Shown: piece after piece, positions 1 to 10,946 of the stretch
How positions within the stretch are numbered: position 1 is the first letter of the stretch
Layout: each line of letters begins with the position of its first letter
Notes under the pieces: generated by a model
What the model saw: the letters and a program-made list of their open reading frames with translations, nothing else
Database searches by the model: none
What the model was told of the DNA's origin: nothing
Translations under genes and position numbers: made by a program
Origin: Massilia alkalitolerans DSM 17462
GTDB lineage: Bacteria > Pseudomonadota > Gammaproteobacteria > Burkholderiales > Burkholderiaceae_D
Assembly: GCF_000427785.1 (NCBI RefSeq)
Contig: NZ_ATYR01000025.1
Coordinates: forward strand, 32,371-96,370
Length of the DNA stretch: 64,000 nucleotides
Direction of reading: 5' to 3'

Positions 1-1
1 C

Positions 2-487
2 CTGCTGGAAGAAAGCGATGAAGAGGTGCGCCTGGATATCGCCGCCTCGCAGGTGAAGCTGACCTTCGCCGACATCGAGCTGGTCTCGAAGCTGGTTGAG
101 GGCAAGTTCCCTGACTACACCCGCGTGATCCCGAAGGGCTACAAGAACGAGTTCACGATCGGCCGCGATGAGCTGCTGCGTTCGCTGCAGCGCGCCGCGA
201 TCATGACCAGCGACAAGTTCAAAGGCGTGCGCTGCATCATCGAGCCGGGCGTCATGAAGATCAGCTCGACCAACGCCGACCAGGAAGAGGCGGTGGAAGA
301 ACTCGAGATCGACTACGGCGGCGACACCATCGACATCGGTTTCAACGTGACCTACCTGCTCGACGTGCTGAACAACCTGAAGTGCGACCAGGTGAACATC
401 GCGCTGGGCGATTCGAACTCGTCGGCGCTGATCTCGATTCCCGAGAATGGCGACTTCAAGTATGTCGTCATGCCGATGCGGATTTGA
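2..487 (+). CDS. dnaN: DNA polymerase III beta subunit (sliding clamp), C-terminal part
   Basis: The window opens inside this gene; the reading frame is open from base 2 and ends at a TGA after the C-terminal sequence YVVMPMRI, which is the conserved end of bacterial beta clamps. About 161 residues are visible, covering the end of domain II and all of domain III. The protein forms the ring that tethers the replicative polymerase to DNA. Its position directly before gyrB is the classical dnaA-dnaN-gyrB arrangement near the origin, which supports the call. The 5' part and the origin lie outside the window. Confidence 0.96.
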   Translation: MLEESDEEVRLDIAASQVKLTFADIELVSKLVEGKFPDYTRVIPKGYKNEFTIGRDELLRSLQRAAIMTSDKFKGVRCIIEPGVMKISSTNADQEEAVEELEIDYGGDTIDIGFNVTYLLDVLNNLKCDQVNIALGDSNSSALISIPENGDFKYVVMPMRI

Positions 488-533
488 TCAGTCAGCAAAT
501 CGTTGGCCCGCGATTAAGGAAGTAGCCTTAACC

Positions 534-611
534 CGTCGTTCCGGCGCAGGCCGGAACCCAAGTTTGCGTGAACACTGGCGAACTTGGATCCCGGCCTGCG
601 CCGGGATGACG
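534..611. repeat. REPIN-like paired inverted repeat, copy 1
   Basis: Two inverted arms, each itself an imperfect palindrome of the form CGTCnTTCCGGCGCAGGCCGGAA, face each other across a short spacer (left arm about 534-563, right arm about 588-611). The same arrangement recurs at 51657-51760, 56031-56146 and 59431-59518. It lies between the dnaN stop and the gyrB start. The arms resemble the short dispersed REP-type repeats of many proteobacteria. Confidence 0.85.
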
Positions 612-673
612 ATTCAAGCTGCAGCTCTTAAAAGAATGCAGCCTTGAATCACCCGTTTTATAGAAAGCAGTCC

Positions 674-3175
<2,502 letters not shown>

Positions 3176-3197
3176 GCGTTCTGTGCTCCAAGCTAAA

Positions 3198-3230
3198 ACG
3201 GCCTCGTACTTGTACGAGGCCGTTTTTATT
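3198..3230 (+). terminator. Rho-independent terminator of gyrB
   Basis: A 12-bp perfect stem (3198-3209 with 3212-3223) with a two-base loop is followed by a run of T residues. It starts 22 bases after the gyrB stop codon. Confidence 0.93.
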
Positions 3231-3253
3231 CCGGCGTCTATTGGTGACGGTGA

Positions 3254-3553
3254 CTACTCGATTTGTTCCTCGAACTCGTTCAGGCGCTTCAGGACCGCCT
3301 GGTTCTTGGCGTACTTGCGCTTCAACTGCTGGAGCTTCCTGTCAGTGCCCGTGCAGAGCTTGCGGATTTCGCGCTCGACTTCCTTCATGCGCTGCTCGTC
3401 TGGCGGGTCGGGGATCTCGCCGCGGAAGTGGTCGCAGCCTTCACGCTGTTCCACATACTTGGCGACATCGGCAGGAAGCCGGACTTCTGCTGCGATTGGT
3501 GAACCGAGACCCAAACAAAGTATGGCAAGTTCGAGCTTCATCGTTAGACGCAT
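3254..3553 (-). CDS. Small secreted protein of unknown function
   Basis: The 99-residue product starts with a cleavable-looking signal peptide (MRLTMKLELAILCLGLGSPIAA) and continues as a charged, mostly helical mature protein with two cysteines, one in REGCDHFRGE and one in KLCTGTD, that could form a disulfide. Similar small proteins with the GCDHFRGE motif are common in proteobacteria, but I know no function for them. The start is supported by GGGAG about eight bases upstream. It begins three bases after the stop of the MFS gene on the same strand, so the two probably form an operon. Confidence 0.75.
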   Translation of the reverse strand: MRLTMKLELAILCLGLGSPIAAEVRLPADVAKYVEQREGCDHFRGEIPDPPDEQRMKEVEREIRKLCTGTDRKLQQLKRKYAKNQAVLKRLNEFEEQIE

Positions 3554-3555
3554 CT

Positions 3556-4857
3556 CTACGCTCCCGGGTTTGACTCTTGCTCTGGAATTGGTCGCACAAC
3601 CAGGAACTGGTACAACATGGCGCTGACGAAGGCAATGCCGGCGCCGGCCAGCAAGGCTGGCACGAAGGACCAGGCCTGCGCCATGTAACCGGTAAAGATC
3701 GGCGCCAATGCACTCCCGATGAACCCGCCAAAATTCTGGATCGCGCCGAGCGAGGCGATACGGCTGCGCGGCGCCACGACCGTGACCAGCGACCAGGAAC
3801 AGGCCGATGCAGCATTGGCCAGGAAGATGACCACCGAGATGCAGGCAATGGCCAGGGTATTGCTCTCGACCAGAGCGGCCGGGATCGTGAACGCTACCAT
3901 GCCCAACATGGCGATCACCACCGCCGTACGACGCCCCGCCAGGACCGATGATGCGCGCCGTGTGATCTGGTCAGACGCCCAGCCGGCCGTCAAGGCGCCG
4001 GCGAAGCCGCAAAGGAAGGGAATCGTTGCCGCCACACCGACATAGGCGACGTCCATGTTGCGCTCTGCACGCAGGTAGCCCGGCAGCCAGGTCAGGTAGA
4101 CCCAGTTGAGATAGACCGATCCGAAGAAGCCGAGCAGCATGCCCCAGGTCGCGCGGTGCCGGAACAGGGCGAGCCAGGAGGCGAAGCCTGCTTTCGGCGC
4201 CTCTTCCACCGTTTGGCCTTCATCGAGATACGCTAGCTCCTCCGCGGACATCTGCTCGCGCACCGGGTCGCGATACAGCATCACCCAGACAACTGCCGCC
4301 ACGATGCCGAGCGCGCCGGTGACAAAGAATGCCCAGTGCCAGCTGGTGGCGGCAATCAGGGGCGACAGGCACAGCGGTGCGAGCGCAAAACCCAACGGGG
4401 ACGCCGAGTTGTAGATGCCTGTCGGCGTCCCACGTGCCTTGATCGGAAACCAATTGCTCACAACCCGCGCAGCCGCCGGGAATTGTGGCGCCTCGCCGAT
4501 ACCGAGCACGACGCGGGCAAGCACGAACCAGCCGAAGGTCGAGACAAGGCCGCCTGCGGCTTGTGCCAGTGACCACAGTACCAAGCCTGCGCCGAGCAAC
4601 CAACGCGGCCCGATCTTGTCGATCAGGGCGCCGACCGGCAGCTGGCACAGTGCGTAGCTCCAGGAGAAGGCCGACAGCAGTAAACCCATCTGGCCAAGCG
4701 AGAGACCGAGGTCGGCGCGGATGAACTCGTTGGCGACGGCAAGCGTTGCGCGGTCGAGGTAGTTAATGACGCCAGTAACGACCAGCAGGACCAGTGCGAT
4801 GGTCTGGCGGCGACGGATGCGTGGAGGCGTAACTCCATAGGAAGGGGATGCGTTCAT
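3556..4857 (-). CDS. MFS transporter, anion:cation symporter-like
   Basis: The 433-residue inner-membrane protein has about twelve hydrophobic segments and the features of the ACS branch of the major facilitator superfamily (hexuronate, glucarate and phthalate permease relatives): VINYLDRATLAVA in helix 1, the DKIGPRWLLG loop between helices 2 and 3, and GEAPQFPAAARVVSNWFP. It probably imports an organic anion with protons; the substrate cannot be read from sequence. The 172 bases upstream separate it from a divergent HNH gene. No catabolic genes flank it. Confidence 0.85.
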   Translation of the reverse strand: MNASPSYGVTPPRIRRRQTIALVLLVVTGVINYLDRATLAVANEFIRADLGLSLGQMGLLLSAFSWSYALCQLPVGALIDKIGPRWLLGAGLVLWSLAQAAGGLVSTFGWFVLARVVLGIGEAPQFPAAARVVSNWFPIKARGTPTGIYNSASPLGFALAPLCLSPLIAATSWHWAFFVTGALGIVAAVVWVMLYRDPVREQMSAEELAYLDEGQTVEEAPKAGFASWLALFRHRATWGMLLGFFGSVYLNWVYLTWLPGYLRAERNMDVAYVGVAATIPFLCGFAGALTAGWASDQITRRASSVLAGRRTAVVIAMLGMVAFTIPAALVESNTLAIACISVVIFLANAASACSWSLVTVVAPRSRIASLGAIQNFGGFIGSALAPIFTGYMAQAWSFVPALLAGAGIAFVSAMLYQFLVVRPIPEQESNPGA

Positions 4858-5029
4858 CCCGTGATGCTACCAACGAATATTGATCAAACGAAAGGAATTT
4901 TCATTCGGCAAAATTTTGACCCAGGTTTGCCAACGCAATGACGCCAGAACGCAACTGTAATATTGTTGATGAGATATTGAACAAGATTTAGACTATGGGG
5001 ATCAATGATCCGACCAGTTTCAAGTCCAC

Positions 5030-5839
5030 GTGCCATCCCAATCAAAAGACACGACTCCATGGAGCGATGCTGAGCTAGGAGCTGCCATCAAGGCATACCT
5101 GGGCATGCTTCACAAGGAGCTCAGTGGGATTGCCTACAACAAGGCTGCGGTGAATCGTGATCTGCGTGCCGGTGCATTAGCTGCCCGCACTGAAGGCTCC
5201 GTCGAGTTCCGAATGCAGAACATCTCTGCCGCGTTATACGAGCTGAAAATGCCCTATATCGCCGGCTATAAGCCAGCTCGTAACATCGGCTCGGATGTCA
5301 AAGAAAAGATGAGCGCCTTGCTGAGTGCCTACGGCGTCGAATCGCTGGAGCCATACGTGCCGACGGCCGATGGCAATTCGCTTGAGGCGCGTGTTTCCGA
5401 ATTACGACAGCGACACTTGGGTGCCATTCCACGTGGATCGATAGCTCCTGGCGTGAGTACATCGACCGTCACGACATTCGTGCGCGATCCCGCAGTCAAG
5501 GCATGGGTTCTACAAGCCGCTAACGGCAGCTGCGAAGCTTGCGGCAGCCCAGCTCCGTTTATCGGAACCGATGGCTTGCCATATCTCGAAGTCCATCACG
5601 TCATGCCATTGTCGAGTCACGGTTCGGATAGGACGACAAACGCTGCTGCCCTTTGTCCAAACTGCCACCGCCGCTGTCATCATTCGATAGACCGGGACGA
5701 ATTCAAGATCATGCTATACGAACGGATTCCACGCTTGATTCTCGAGGTTCCCGAGCCTCATGGCCATGCCGCCGCAGAGCCAATGCATTCGGAAGTCAAT
5801 TCGGCTCTTTTGCAAGTAGTGCCATCGACCTCCGGCTGA
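5030..5839 (+). CDS. HNH endonuclease, orphan restriction-type
   Basis: The 269-residue protein has an N-terminal helical part (about 1-90, starting WSDAELGAAIKAYLG) often seen in McrA-like HNH proteins, and a C-terminal HNH nuclease domain: Cys-x2-Cys in SCEACGSP, the catalytic pair in LEVHHVMPLS, and Cys-x2-Cys in ALCPNCHRRCHH. It is likely a DNA endonuclease, possibly a modification-dependent one. The start is a GTG with only a weak ribosome site; no upstream in-frame ATG exists. Base composition and codon use are visibly less GC-rich than in neighbours, and there is no methyltransferase partner, both of which suggest acquisition. Its 3' end overlaps the convergent flavin reductase by 44 bases. 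Confidence 0.82.
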   Translation: MPSQSKDTTPWSDAELGAAIKAYLGMLHKELSGIAYNKAAVNRDLRAGALAARTEGSVEFRMQNISAALYELKMPYIAGYKPARNIGSDVKEKMSALLSAYGVESLEPYVPTADGNSLEARVSELRQRHLGAIPRGSIAPGVSTSTVTTFVRDPAVKAWVLQAANGSCEACGSPAPFIGTDGLPYLEVHHVMPLSSHGSDRTTNAAALCPNCHRRCHHSIDRDEFKIMLYERIPRLILEVPEPHGHAAAEPMHSEVNSALLQVVPSTSG

Positions 5840-6362
5840 CCACCTTCCCCGCCACCATGAACACGCCCTCGCCGGTGTAGTGCACGGTCTCGGGATGCCT
5901 GGGCGTACGCGCCGCCCGCGCCGCGATCACTTCCCAGATGAAGAAGTTGTACTTGTCCACCAGGCTGTCGTCATGCAGCCGGCAGGCGAAGTGGGCGTAG
6001 CATTCGCGGATGGCCGGCGCTGCGACGCCCTCCACCGCCTCTGGCGTCAAGCCGAAGCGCTCCAACTTGTCGACCTCAAGGCCAGACGTGGTGCCAACGC
6101 CCACTACCGCATCCAGCAGCGCCGTGGTCGGCAGATTGATCACACACTCTCGGCTTTGCCGCACCAGCTCGAAGCTGTGGTTGCTCGATGCGATCACGCA
6201 GCCCACCAGCGAGGGCGAGAACTCCATCGCGGTGTGCCACCCCATGGTCATGATGTTGCGCCGCCCTTCCCAGCTCGAGCTGACGAGCACGATCGGCCCC
6301 GGTTCTAGGTAGCGGCGGATCTTCTCCAGCGGGACATCCTGCTTGGTGGCGGTTCGTGCCAT
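5796..6362 (-). CDS. Flavin reductase family (FMN-binding split-barrel) protein
   Basis: The 188-residue protein matches the DIM6/NTAB flavin reductase-like family: an early strand with PGPIVLVSSSWEGRRNIMTM, then VGCVIASSNHSFELVRQSRE and CVINLPT, which form the FMN-binding barrel. Such proteins either reduce flavin for a monooxygenase or bind FMN with unknown roles. The start follows a strong GGGAGGAAGG ribosome site. No partner monooxygenase is adjacent. The gene converges on and overlaps the HNH endonuclease gene. Confidence 0.85.
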   Translation of the reverse strand: MARTATKQDVPLEKIRRYLEPGPIVLVSSSWEGRRNIMTMGWHTAMEFSPSLVGCVIASSNHSFELVRQSRECVINLPTTALLDAVVGVGTTSGLEVDKLERFGLTPEAVEGVAAPAIRECYAHFACRLHDDSLVDKYNFFIWEVIAARAARTPRHPETVHYTGEGVFMVAGKVVSRRSMALLAKEPN

Positions 6363-6461
6363 GCCTTCCTCCCTCGCGTACGTTTGCCTGAGGCAACCCG
6401 GGATTTCAGGGCTGAGTTGCTATAGTAAGACGTATCAGATATCAGCCGGAGCACGACCAAA

Positions 6462-7004
6462 ATGCGACTTCTTCGCCAAGCCGCCATCATCCTCGGAGGG
6501 ACTTTGGTTTCCACAATCGCCATCGCCGCGCCTGAACAGCAGGCCGCGGCCTTCATGAATATCTATTCGATGCACTGCCTGAAGTACCTGCACGACTTCG
6601 ACGGCCTGCGCAAGCAGCTCTCGAGCTTCCCCCAGCTCCCCGCCGAGGCCGCGGCCGTGTTCCTGCAGGGCGCCAAGGGCAATGCCTGGTCGGTGCCGAG
6701 CCAGCACGGCCAGTTCATCATGGTCGTCCATTCGGACAAGAACCTGTGCGCGCTGTACGCCAAGACAGTGCCGGCCGCGACGGTCCAGGCGATGTTCGAA
6801 AAGACGGTGGGCAAGGCCCCCGAGCCTTTCCGCAGCGAGCGCAAGCGCAATACCTCGGAAAAGGGGCCGGACGGCGTCAAGAGCACCGTCGCCTATGAAT
6901 GGAGCACGGACAAGTCGCCGCGCAAGCCGCTGTTCGCGCTTACCACCACCACCAGCAAGAACAGCGTGGCGCAGGGCGTCGCTACCGCGGCGATCGGCCA
7001 CTAA
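6462..7004 (+). CDS. Exported protein of unknown function (possibly NMCC_0638-like)
   Basis: The 180-residue product begins with a signal peptide (MRLLRQAAIILGGTLVSTIAIA, cleavage after AAP or nearby). The mature part has a single early cysteine in MHCLKYLHDF and a later one in KNLCALYAK, which could pair, and a beta-rich C-terminal half (STVAYEWST...PLFALTTTTS). It resembles small periplasmic proteins annotated as NMCC_0638 family, but I hold that only loosely. It is a single gene, divergent from the flavin reductase and convergent with the NHL lipoprotein. Confidence 0.7.
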   Translation: MRLLRQAAIILGGTLVSTIAIAAPEQQAAAFMNIYSMHCLKYLHDFDGLRKQLSSFPQLPAEAAAVFLQGAKGNAWSVPSQHGQFIMVVHSDKNLCALYAKTVPAATVQAMFEKTVGKAPEPFRSERKRNTSEKGPDGVKSTVAYEWSTDKSPRKPLFALTTTTSKNSVAQGVATAAIGH

Positions 7005-7027
7005 AGCCACCGCCGCGGCGCTGCTGC

Positions 7028-8122
7028 TTACGGCAGCCTGATCTTGATCACTGCGTGGCCCGAGGTCAGGTACAGGTTGCCCTTGCCGTCGTTGGTGATG
7101 CCCCGGATCGGCGCCAGGCTGCCCGGCAGGTTCCCCGGCTGCAGCGTGTCCTTGCGTGTGGTGCCGGCGAGCGTCGTCACGACGCCCTCCGGCGTGATCT
7201 TGCGCACCAGGTTGTTCACCGCGTCGGATGCGTAGACATTGCCCTGCGGGTCGACCGTCAGCGCCACCACTTCCTCGAAGGTTGCCGCCGTGCCGCTGCC
7301 GTTGACCGCGCCGCGACCGTTCGGTGCGCCCGCCAGCGGGGTCAACACGTTGGCGTTGACGGTCAAGGGATTGAAGCTGCGGCTGATCCGGCGCTGCAGG
7401 TCGAACACGTAGACATTGTTGTTGCTGTCGACCGCCACGCCGCGCGCTTCGGCGGTGCGGGTGCCGATCAGGTCCTGGGCCACCTCGACACCTTCCAGCA
7501 TGCCCGTCGCCCCGGCCACGATGCGGCGCGTGCTAACGCCGTTCGTCACCAGGATGTGGTCGCGCGCGTCGGCCGCGATCCCTTTCGGGACCAGCACCGG
7601 TAAGCTGCCTGCGGTGACGTTGCTGCCGACCGGGATAGTTGCCACCGTAGCCACCTGGCCCGCGCTGCTCACACTGCGGATGCGCATCTCGTCCGTGACG
7701 AATAGGGTGCCGCTGCTGTTGATCGCCAGCGCCAGCGGCTGGACGAAGCGCGCGCGGTCGCCGGGGCCGTCGACGTACTGGCTGGTACCCGGCGCGCCGG
7801 CCAAGGTGCTGACGGCGCCCGCCGGCGTGATCTTGCGGATGGCGTCGTTGCCGGTGTCGGCCACGTACAGGTTGCCGGCGGCGTCGATGGCGATGCCGGT
7901 GGGGCCGTTGAAGCGCGCGGCCTCGCCGGTGGCGTTGGTGCTGCCGGATTCCGTGGCGCTGCCGGCAACGATGCTGATGGCGGCCTGCGCGGGCGGCTGA
8001 TCGTCGTCATCGTCGTCCTTGGGCGGATGGTCGCCGCAGGCGGCCAGCAGGAGCACCAGTGCCGACGCTCCCAGTACCTTCACGCGCATGCGCGCAGTCT
8101 TTGCCACCGCCGGTCGCTTCAT
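7028..8122 (-). CDS. NHL-repeat lipoprotein (six-bladed propeller)
   Basis: The 364-residue protein has a lipoprotein signal peptide with lipobox LLAAC (Cys 29), then an acidic linker with six Asp in a row. The rest is made of NHL repeats: FNGPTGIAIDAAGNLYVAD, then the pattern repeats with NAIRKITPAG, and near the end DPQGNVYASDAVNNLVRKI. NHL propellers act as binding scaffolds; a specific ligand cannot be inferred. It is probably anchored in the outer membrane facing the periplasm. It sits alone between convergent and co-oriented genes. Confidence 0.88.
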   Translation of the reverse strand: MKRPAVAKTARMRVKVLGASALVLLLAACGDHPPKDDDDDDQPPAQAAISIVAGSATESGSTNATGEAARFNGPTGIAIDAAGNLYVADTGNDAIRKITPAGAVSTLAGAPGTSQYVDGPGDRARFVQPLALAINSSGTLFVTDEMRIRSVSSAGQVATVATIPVGSNVTAGSLPVLVPKGIAADARDHILVTNGVSTRRIVAGATGMLEGVEVAQDLIGTRTAEARGVAVDSNNNVYVFDLQRRISRSFNPLTVNANVLTPLAGAPNGRGAVNGSGTAATFEEVVALTVDPQGNVYASDAVNNLVRKITPEGVVTTLAGTTRKDTLQPGNLPGSLAPIRGITNDGKGNLYLTSGHAVIKIRLP

Positions 8123-8205
8123 CGTCTTCTCCAGGATTCGATGGGCAAAATGCTAGCACGGGACGGTTGCTGCGACGGGACGAATGTTCATGTCGTCCGC
8201 ATGAA

Positions 8206-9855
8206 TCAAGCGTCCTGCGTGCCCCCGCTCATGCGATCAAGGAACTGCACCGAAGCACGCTCGCTCATCACCAGCACCAGCTTCAGGCGCGCACGCGTCA
8301 TGCCGACGAACAGTTTTCTCAGCGTGAGTTCGTCCATCTCCTCGAAGTCGATCTCGGTGAAGATCAGCGCCGGCGCCGACTGGCCCTTGAAGCGGTACAC
8401 CGATTCCGCCAGCAGTCCGCCCTCGCGGAACACCGGGTTGCCGAACAGGTCGTAGGCGCCGGTGAAGGAGCGCAGCGTGTGCGCATCGCTCAGTTTATCG
8501 AGCTTGAGGATGGCCGATTTTTCCCTGCCGCGGAAGGAGCAGATCGCGATGTCCTGGCGCCCGAAGCCCGCGGCCAGGCACAGGGTCACGGCGCGCCGGG
8601 TCTGCGACAGCATGGCCTCCACGTCGCCCTCCGGGTAGGTGAGCTCCTCGATGTCGGCGCCCTTGAACGGGCTGCCCGCCTCCACCGGCTGGCTGACGGC
8701 GCCGATCGAGCCGAGCATCTGCACCACTTCGCGCGGACTGCGGTAGTTGGTGTTCGAGTGCAGCACCACCCAGCCGGGCAGCGGCACCATCTCCTTGCCG
8801 TACAGGTTCTGGTCCGGGTCTTCCAGCCAGATGGCGCGGCCGCCCTCCCTGAGCATGCGCAGCACGATGTCGCGCCAGGTACTGGAAAAATCCTGGCCCT
8901 CGTCGACGATGACGACGTCGTACTGCCAGGTCTCGGGCAGGTCCGCTTCCACCAGTGCGCCCTCGATCTCGGCCCAGACGGTGGGCGCGCCGTAGTCCGG
9001 CGTCTTGCCCTGGGCGCGCAGCCAGGCGTCGCACAGCTCATGGAAGTTGGCGACCCGCCCGCCCGCGGGCACCAGGCGCTCGATGTGGTCGGCCAGCGGG
9101 CGGTTGAAGCAGACGTAGAGCGGGCGCAGGCCGGCGTCGATGGCGGCGGTGTATTCGGCCAGCGCCAGCTGGGTCTTGCCGCTGCCGGCGGTGCCCACCA
9201 CGCGCAGGCGGAACGGAGAGAATTCGAGCCGGCGCGCCCAGGTGGCCAGGCCGCCCGACAGGCGCGTGACCATGCTGGTGGCGCAGCCGATCATCGAGCT
9301 CGGGTCCGGGCGCAGGCTCAGGGTGTCGCCGAGGTAGCGGGTAACCCGGTCGAAGTCTTCGGTGCGCGCGGTGATCGGCAGGATTTCCTTGATCTTCGCG
9401 CCCAGGCGGCCCTTGGTGGTGGCGTCGATGATGTGGCTGGGGTCGATGCCGGCCTGCTGCGGGTCCTTCACGATGTAGTCGGGGCAGTACAGCAGGTAGT
9501 CGATCGACAGCTCGCCCTGGTAGCGCTTGGCGAAGCCTTCGATGGTGTGCAGGATCTGGTGGCGGATCTTGCGCGGCTTGCCCTGGTAGTTCTTGACCAG
9601 GCCATCCTTGCTCTCGTTCAGGAAGCCGGCGATCTGCTCGATCAGCAGCAGCCTGCCGTTCGGCGCGACGATGATGAAGTCGATGTCACCGTAGGCCGAG
9701 AAGCCGTGCTCGACGTTGGTCCAGTGGACGCCGTGGTAGATCTCGTAGGGCGTATCCGAGAGGCGCTTCTCGAGGAGCGTCAGGGTTTCGATTTCACGCG
9801 CGGCGGAACCGGTGACGGACATCTCGCGCCAGCCGGCAGGATGGATATGGGCCAT
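8206..9855 (-). CDS. NERD-domain / UvrD-like superfamily I helicase
   Basis: The 549-residue protein has an N-terminal NERD nuclease-like domain (about 20-130; GDIDFIIVAPNGRLLLIEQ at 56-74) and a superfamily I helicase core. Walker A is GTAGSGKT at 221-228, Walker B VVIVDEGQDF near 314-323, then NYRSPREV, VYRFKGQSAP and LFVGMTRARLKL as helicase motifs IV to VI. In the NERD domain the usual Glu-x-Lys is Glu73-Gln-Ile, so the catalytic lysine seems lost. Proteins of this build occur in DNA repair and phage defence; the job here is unknown. It stands alone, with no obvious partner gene. Confidence 0.88.
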   Translation of the reverse strand: MAHIHPAGWREMSVTGSAAREIETLTLLEKRLSDTPYEIYHGVHWTNVEHGFSAYGDIDFIIVAPNGRLLLIEQIAGFLNESKDGLVKNYQGKPRKIRHQILHTIEGFAKRYQGELSIDYLLYCPDYIVKDPQQAGIDPSHIIDATTKGRLGAKIKEILPITARTEDFDRVTRYLGDTLSLRPDPSSMIGCATSMVTRLSGGLATWARRLEFSPFRLRVVGTAGSGKTQLALAEYTAAIDAGLRPLYVCFNRPLADHIERLVPAGGRVANFHELCDAWLRAQGKTPDYGAPTVWAEIEGALVEADLPETWQYDVVIVDEGQDFSSTWRDIVLRMLREGGRAIWLEDPDQNLYGKEMVPLPGWVVLHSNTNYRSPREVVQMLGSIGAVSQPVEAGSPFKGADIEELTYPEGDVEAMLSQTRRAVTLCLAAGFGRQDIAICSFRGREKSAILKLDKLSDAHTLRSFTGAYDLFGNPVFREGGLLAESVYRFKGQSAPALIFTEIDFEEMDELTLRKLFVGMTRARLKLVLVMSERASVQFLDRMSGGTQDA

Positions 9856-9944
9856 GGGTCGTCGGGTGCCTGTTTTTTAGATAGAAACATTGTAAGGCCG
9901 ATCATGTTTGTTGCCAGCACCGTTGAACCGGATGGCCGCAGAAC

Positions 9945-9977
9945 CGTAGGGTGGTCGGCTTCGCCGACCACCCTACG
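9945..9977. repeat. Perfect 15-bp palindrome with 3-base loop
   Basis: The arms 9945-9959 and 9963-9977 are perfectly complementary and flank TTC. The arm reads CGTAGGGTGGTCGGC. Short palindromes of the type GTAGGGTGG...CCACCCTAC are dispersed in many proteobacterial genomes. There is no T-run, so it is less likely to be a terminator than a repeat. It lies just beyond the broken end of the desaturase remnant. Confidence 0.8.
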
Positions 9978-9991
9978 AGTAGCCACGTAAT

Positions 9992-10252
9992 TCAACCGCA
10001 AACGAGCACATCTGCGCGCAGCTGTCCGCCTCCGCGTTCGCGCGTGACCATGCCGGTGGTGAGCCACAGCCAGAAGCGAAAGAAATGGGCAATCAGGGGA
10101 TGCAGGGACAGGGCGCGGTGCGCCTGGTGGCGGTGCAGGTAGACGGTGACGGCCACGATGGTGACGTGCGTGGCCAGCAGGGTATAGGCGACGATGGCAA
10201 GGGGCGATGCCCCGCTCAGTCCATCGGCCAGGAAAAGCAGGAATCCATCCAT
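9992..10252 (-). pseudogene. Truncated fatty-acid (acyl-CoA delta-9-type) desaturase remnant
   Basis: The first 70 or so residues match the N-terminus of membrane fatty-acid desaturases: hydrophobic helix, then the first histidine box VYLHRHQAHRALSLHP, then FFRFWLWLTTGMVTRE. In intact enzymes this continues with a second box of the type EWxAxHRKHH and about 300 more residues. Here similarity stops after MVTRE (near base 10038) and the frame runs into an unrelated GGGQLRADVLVCG tail and a stop. No later desaturase part is found nearby, so 3' sequence was deleted or replaced. A palindromic repeat lies 15 bases past the end. The product cannot be active because the other histidine boxes are missing. 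Confidence 0.8.
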
Positions 10253-10343
10253 TGCGTGCTCCCGTGGTCAGCTACGGAAGCGAAGTATGCGCGCTTCCCG
10301 TCCCCGGGAAGCGCACGCCTGCGTTGCACAGGCTTGAGCGGGA

Positions 10344-10607
10344 TCAGCGGCGGCGCGGCGCCGGACGCGGACCCGAAGGACCACGGTTTTCGATGTGGCG
10401 GAAAGTGATCCGTGCCTTGTTCAGGTCATACGGCGACATTTCCAGCGTGACACGGTCGCCCGCCAGGATGCGGATGTGGTTCTTCTTCATGCGGCCCGAG
10501 GTGTACGCGATCAGCTTGTGGCCGTTGTCGAGCTCAACGCGGAAACGCATTTCGGGCAGGATTTCGGACACCAGTCCGTTCATTTCGATCAGTTCTTCTT
10601 TTGCCAT
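10344..10607 (-). CDS. infA: Translation initiation factor IF-1 (second-copy type)
   Basis: The 87-residue protein is a full S1/OB-fold IF-1: MAKEELIEMNGLVSEILPEM, then FRVELDNGHKLIAYTSGRMKKN and LAGDRVTLEMSPYDLNKARI. It binds the 30S A site during initiation. The basic, proline-rich tail (GPSGPRPAPRRR) makes it longer than the 72-residue ribosomal-operon copy and is typical of the additional infA of beta-proteobacteria. The start follows a very good AAGGAG site. It is not next to ribosomal protein genes, which fits an extra copy; the other copy would be outside the window. Confidence 0.93.
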   Translation of the reverse strand: MAKEELIEMNGLVSEILPEMRFRVELDNGHKLIAYTSGRMKKNHIRILAGDRVTLEMSPYDLNKARITFRHIENRGPSGPRPAPRRR

Positions 10608-10946
10608 GCTAGCTCCTTATGCTGTTGACGACCCGCGCGGCGCACGGGTCGATGAAACGTCGGTCGCGCCGACCAGCAAAGTGCGGCGGCGTTGGTGCTG
10701 ATGCTGGCCAGACCGGGGGCCAGGGTGGAGAGAGGGAAGCGCGCAGCCTGCAAATGGAAACGCAGGAGCGGAGGCTTGGGCGGCGGCGTAGCGCGATGTT
10801 GCAGATACGGAGCCGGGGGAAGTCGGAAGCGCTGCTTCGACGACAGACGACCAGTATACCAGCGATGGCGCTGCGCTGCAGAAAAGTGCCCTGTTCAAAT
10901 ATTGCCCGGTTGCTATACTGCCCACTTTGATGGAGGCGTAACAAAC
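10608..10946. other. Intergenic region between infA and the class D beta-lactamase
   Basis: These 339 bases hold the divergent upstream regions of infA and the beta-lactamase gene. A TATACT at 10914-10919 could be the -10 element for the beta-lactamase, although no good -35 is at normal spacing. GGAGG at 10931-10935 is the likely ribosome site. Open frames here have no coding character. I see nothing else. Confidence 0.5.

Noticed and set aside
9945..9977. Palindrome as a terminator of the NERD-helicase or desaturase
   Set aside because: It has no T-run, and lies upstream of the helicase start; a dispersed repeat is more likely.
8059..9990. 643-residue plus-strand open frame opposite the NERD-helicase
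   Set aside because: Composition of a shadow frame; the minus-strand protein has all helicase motifs.
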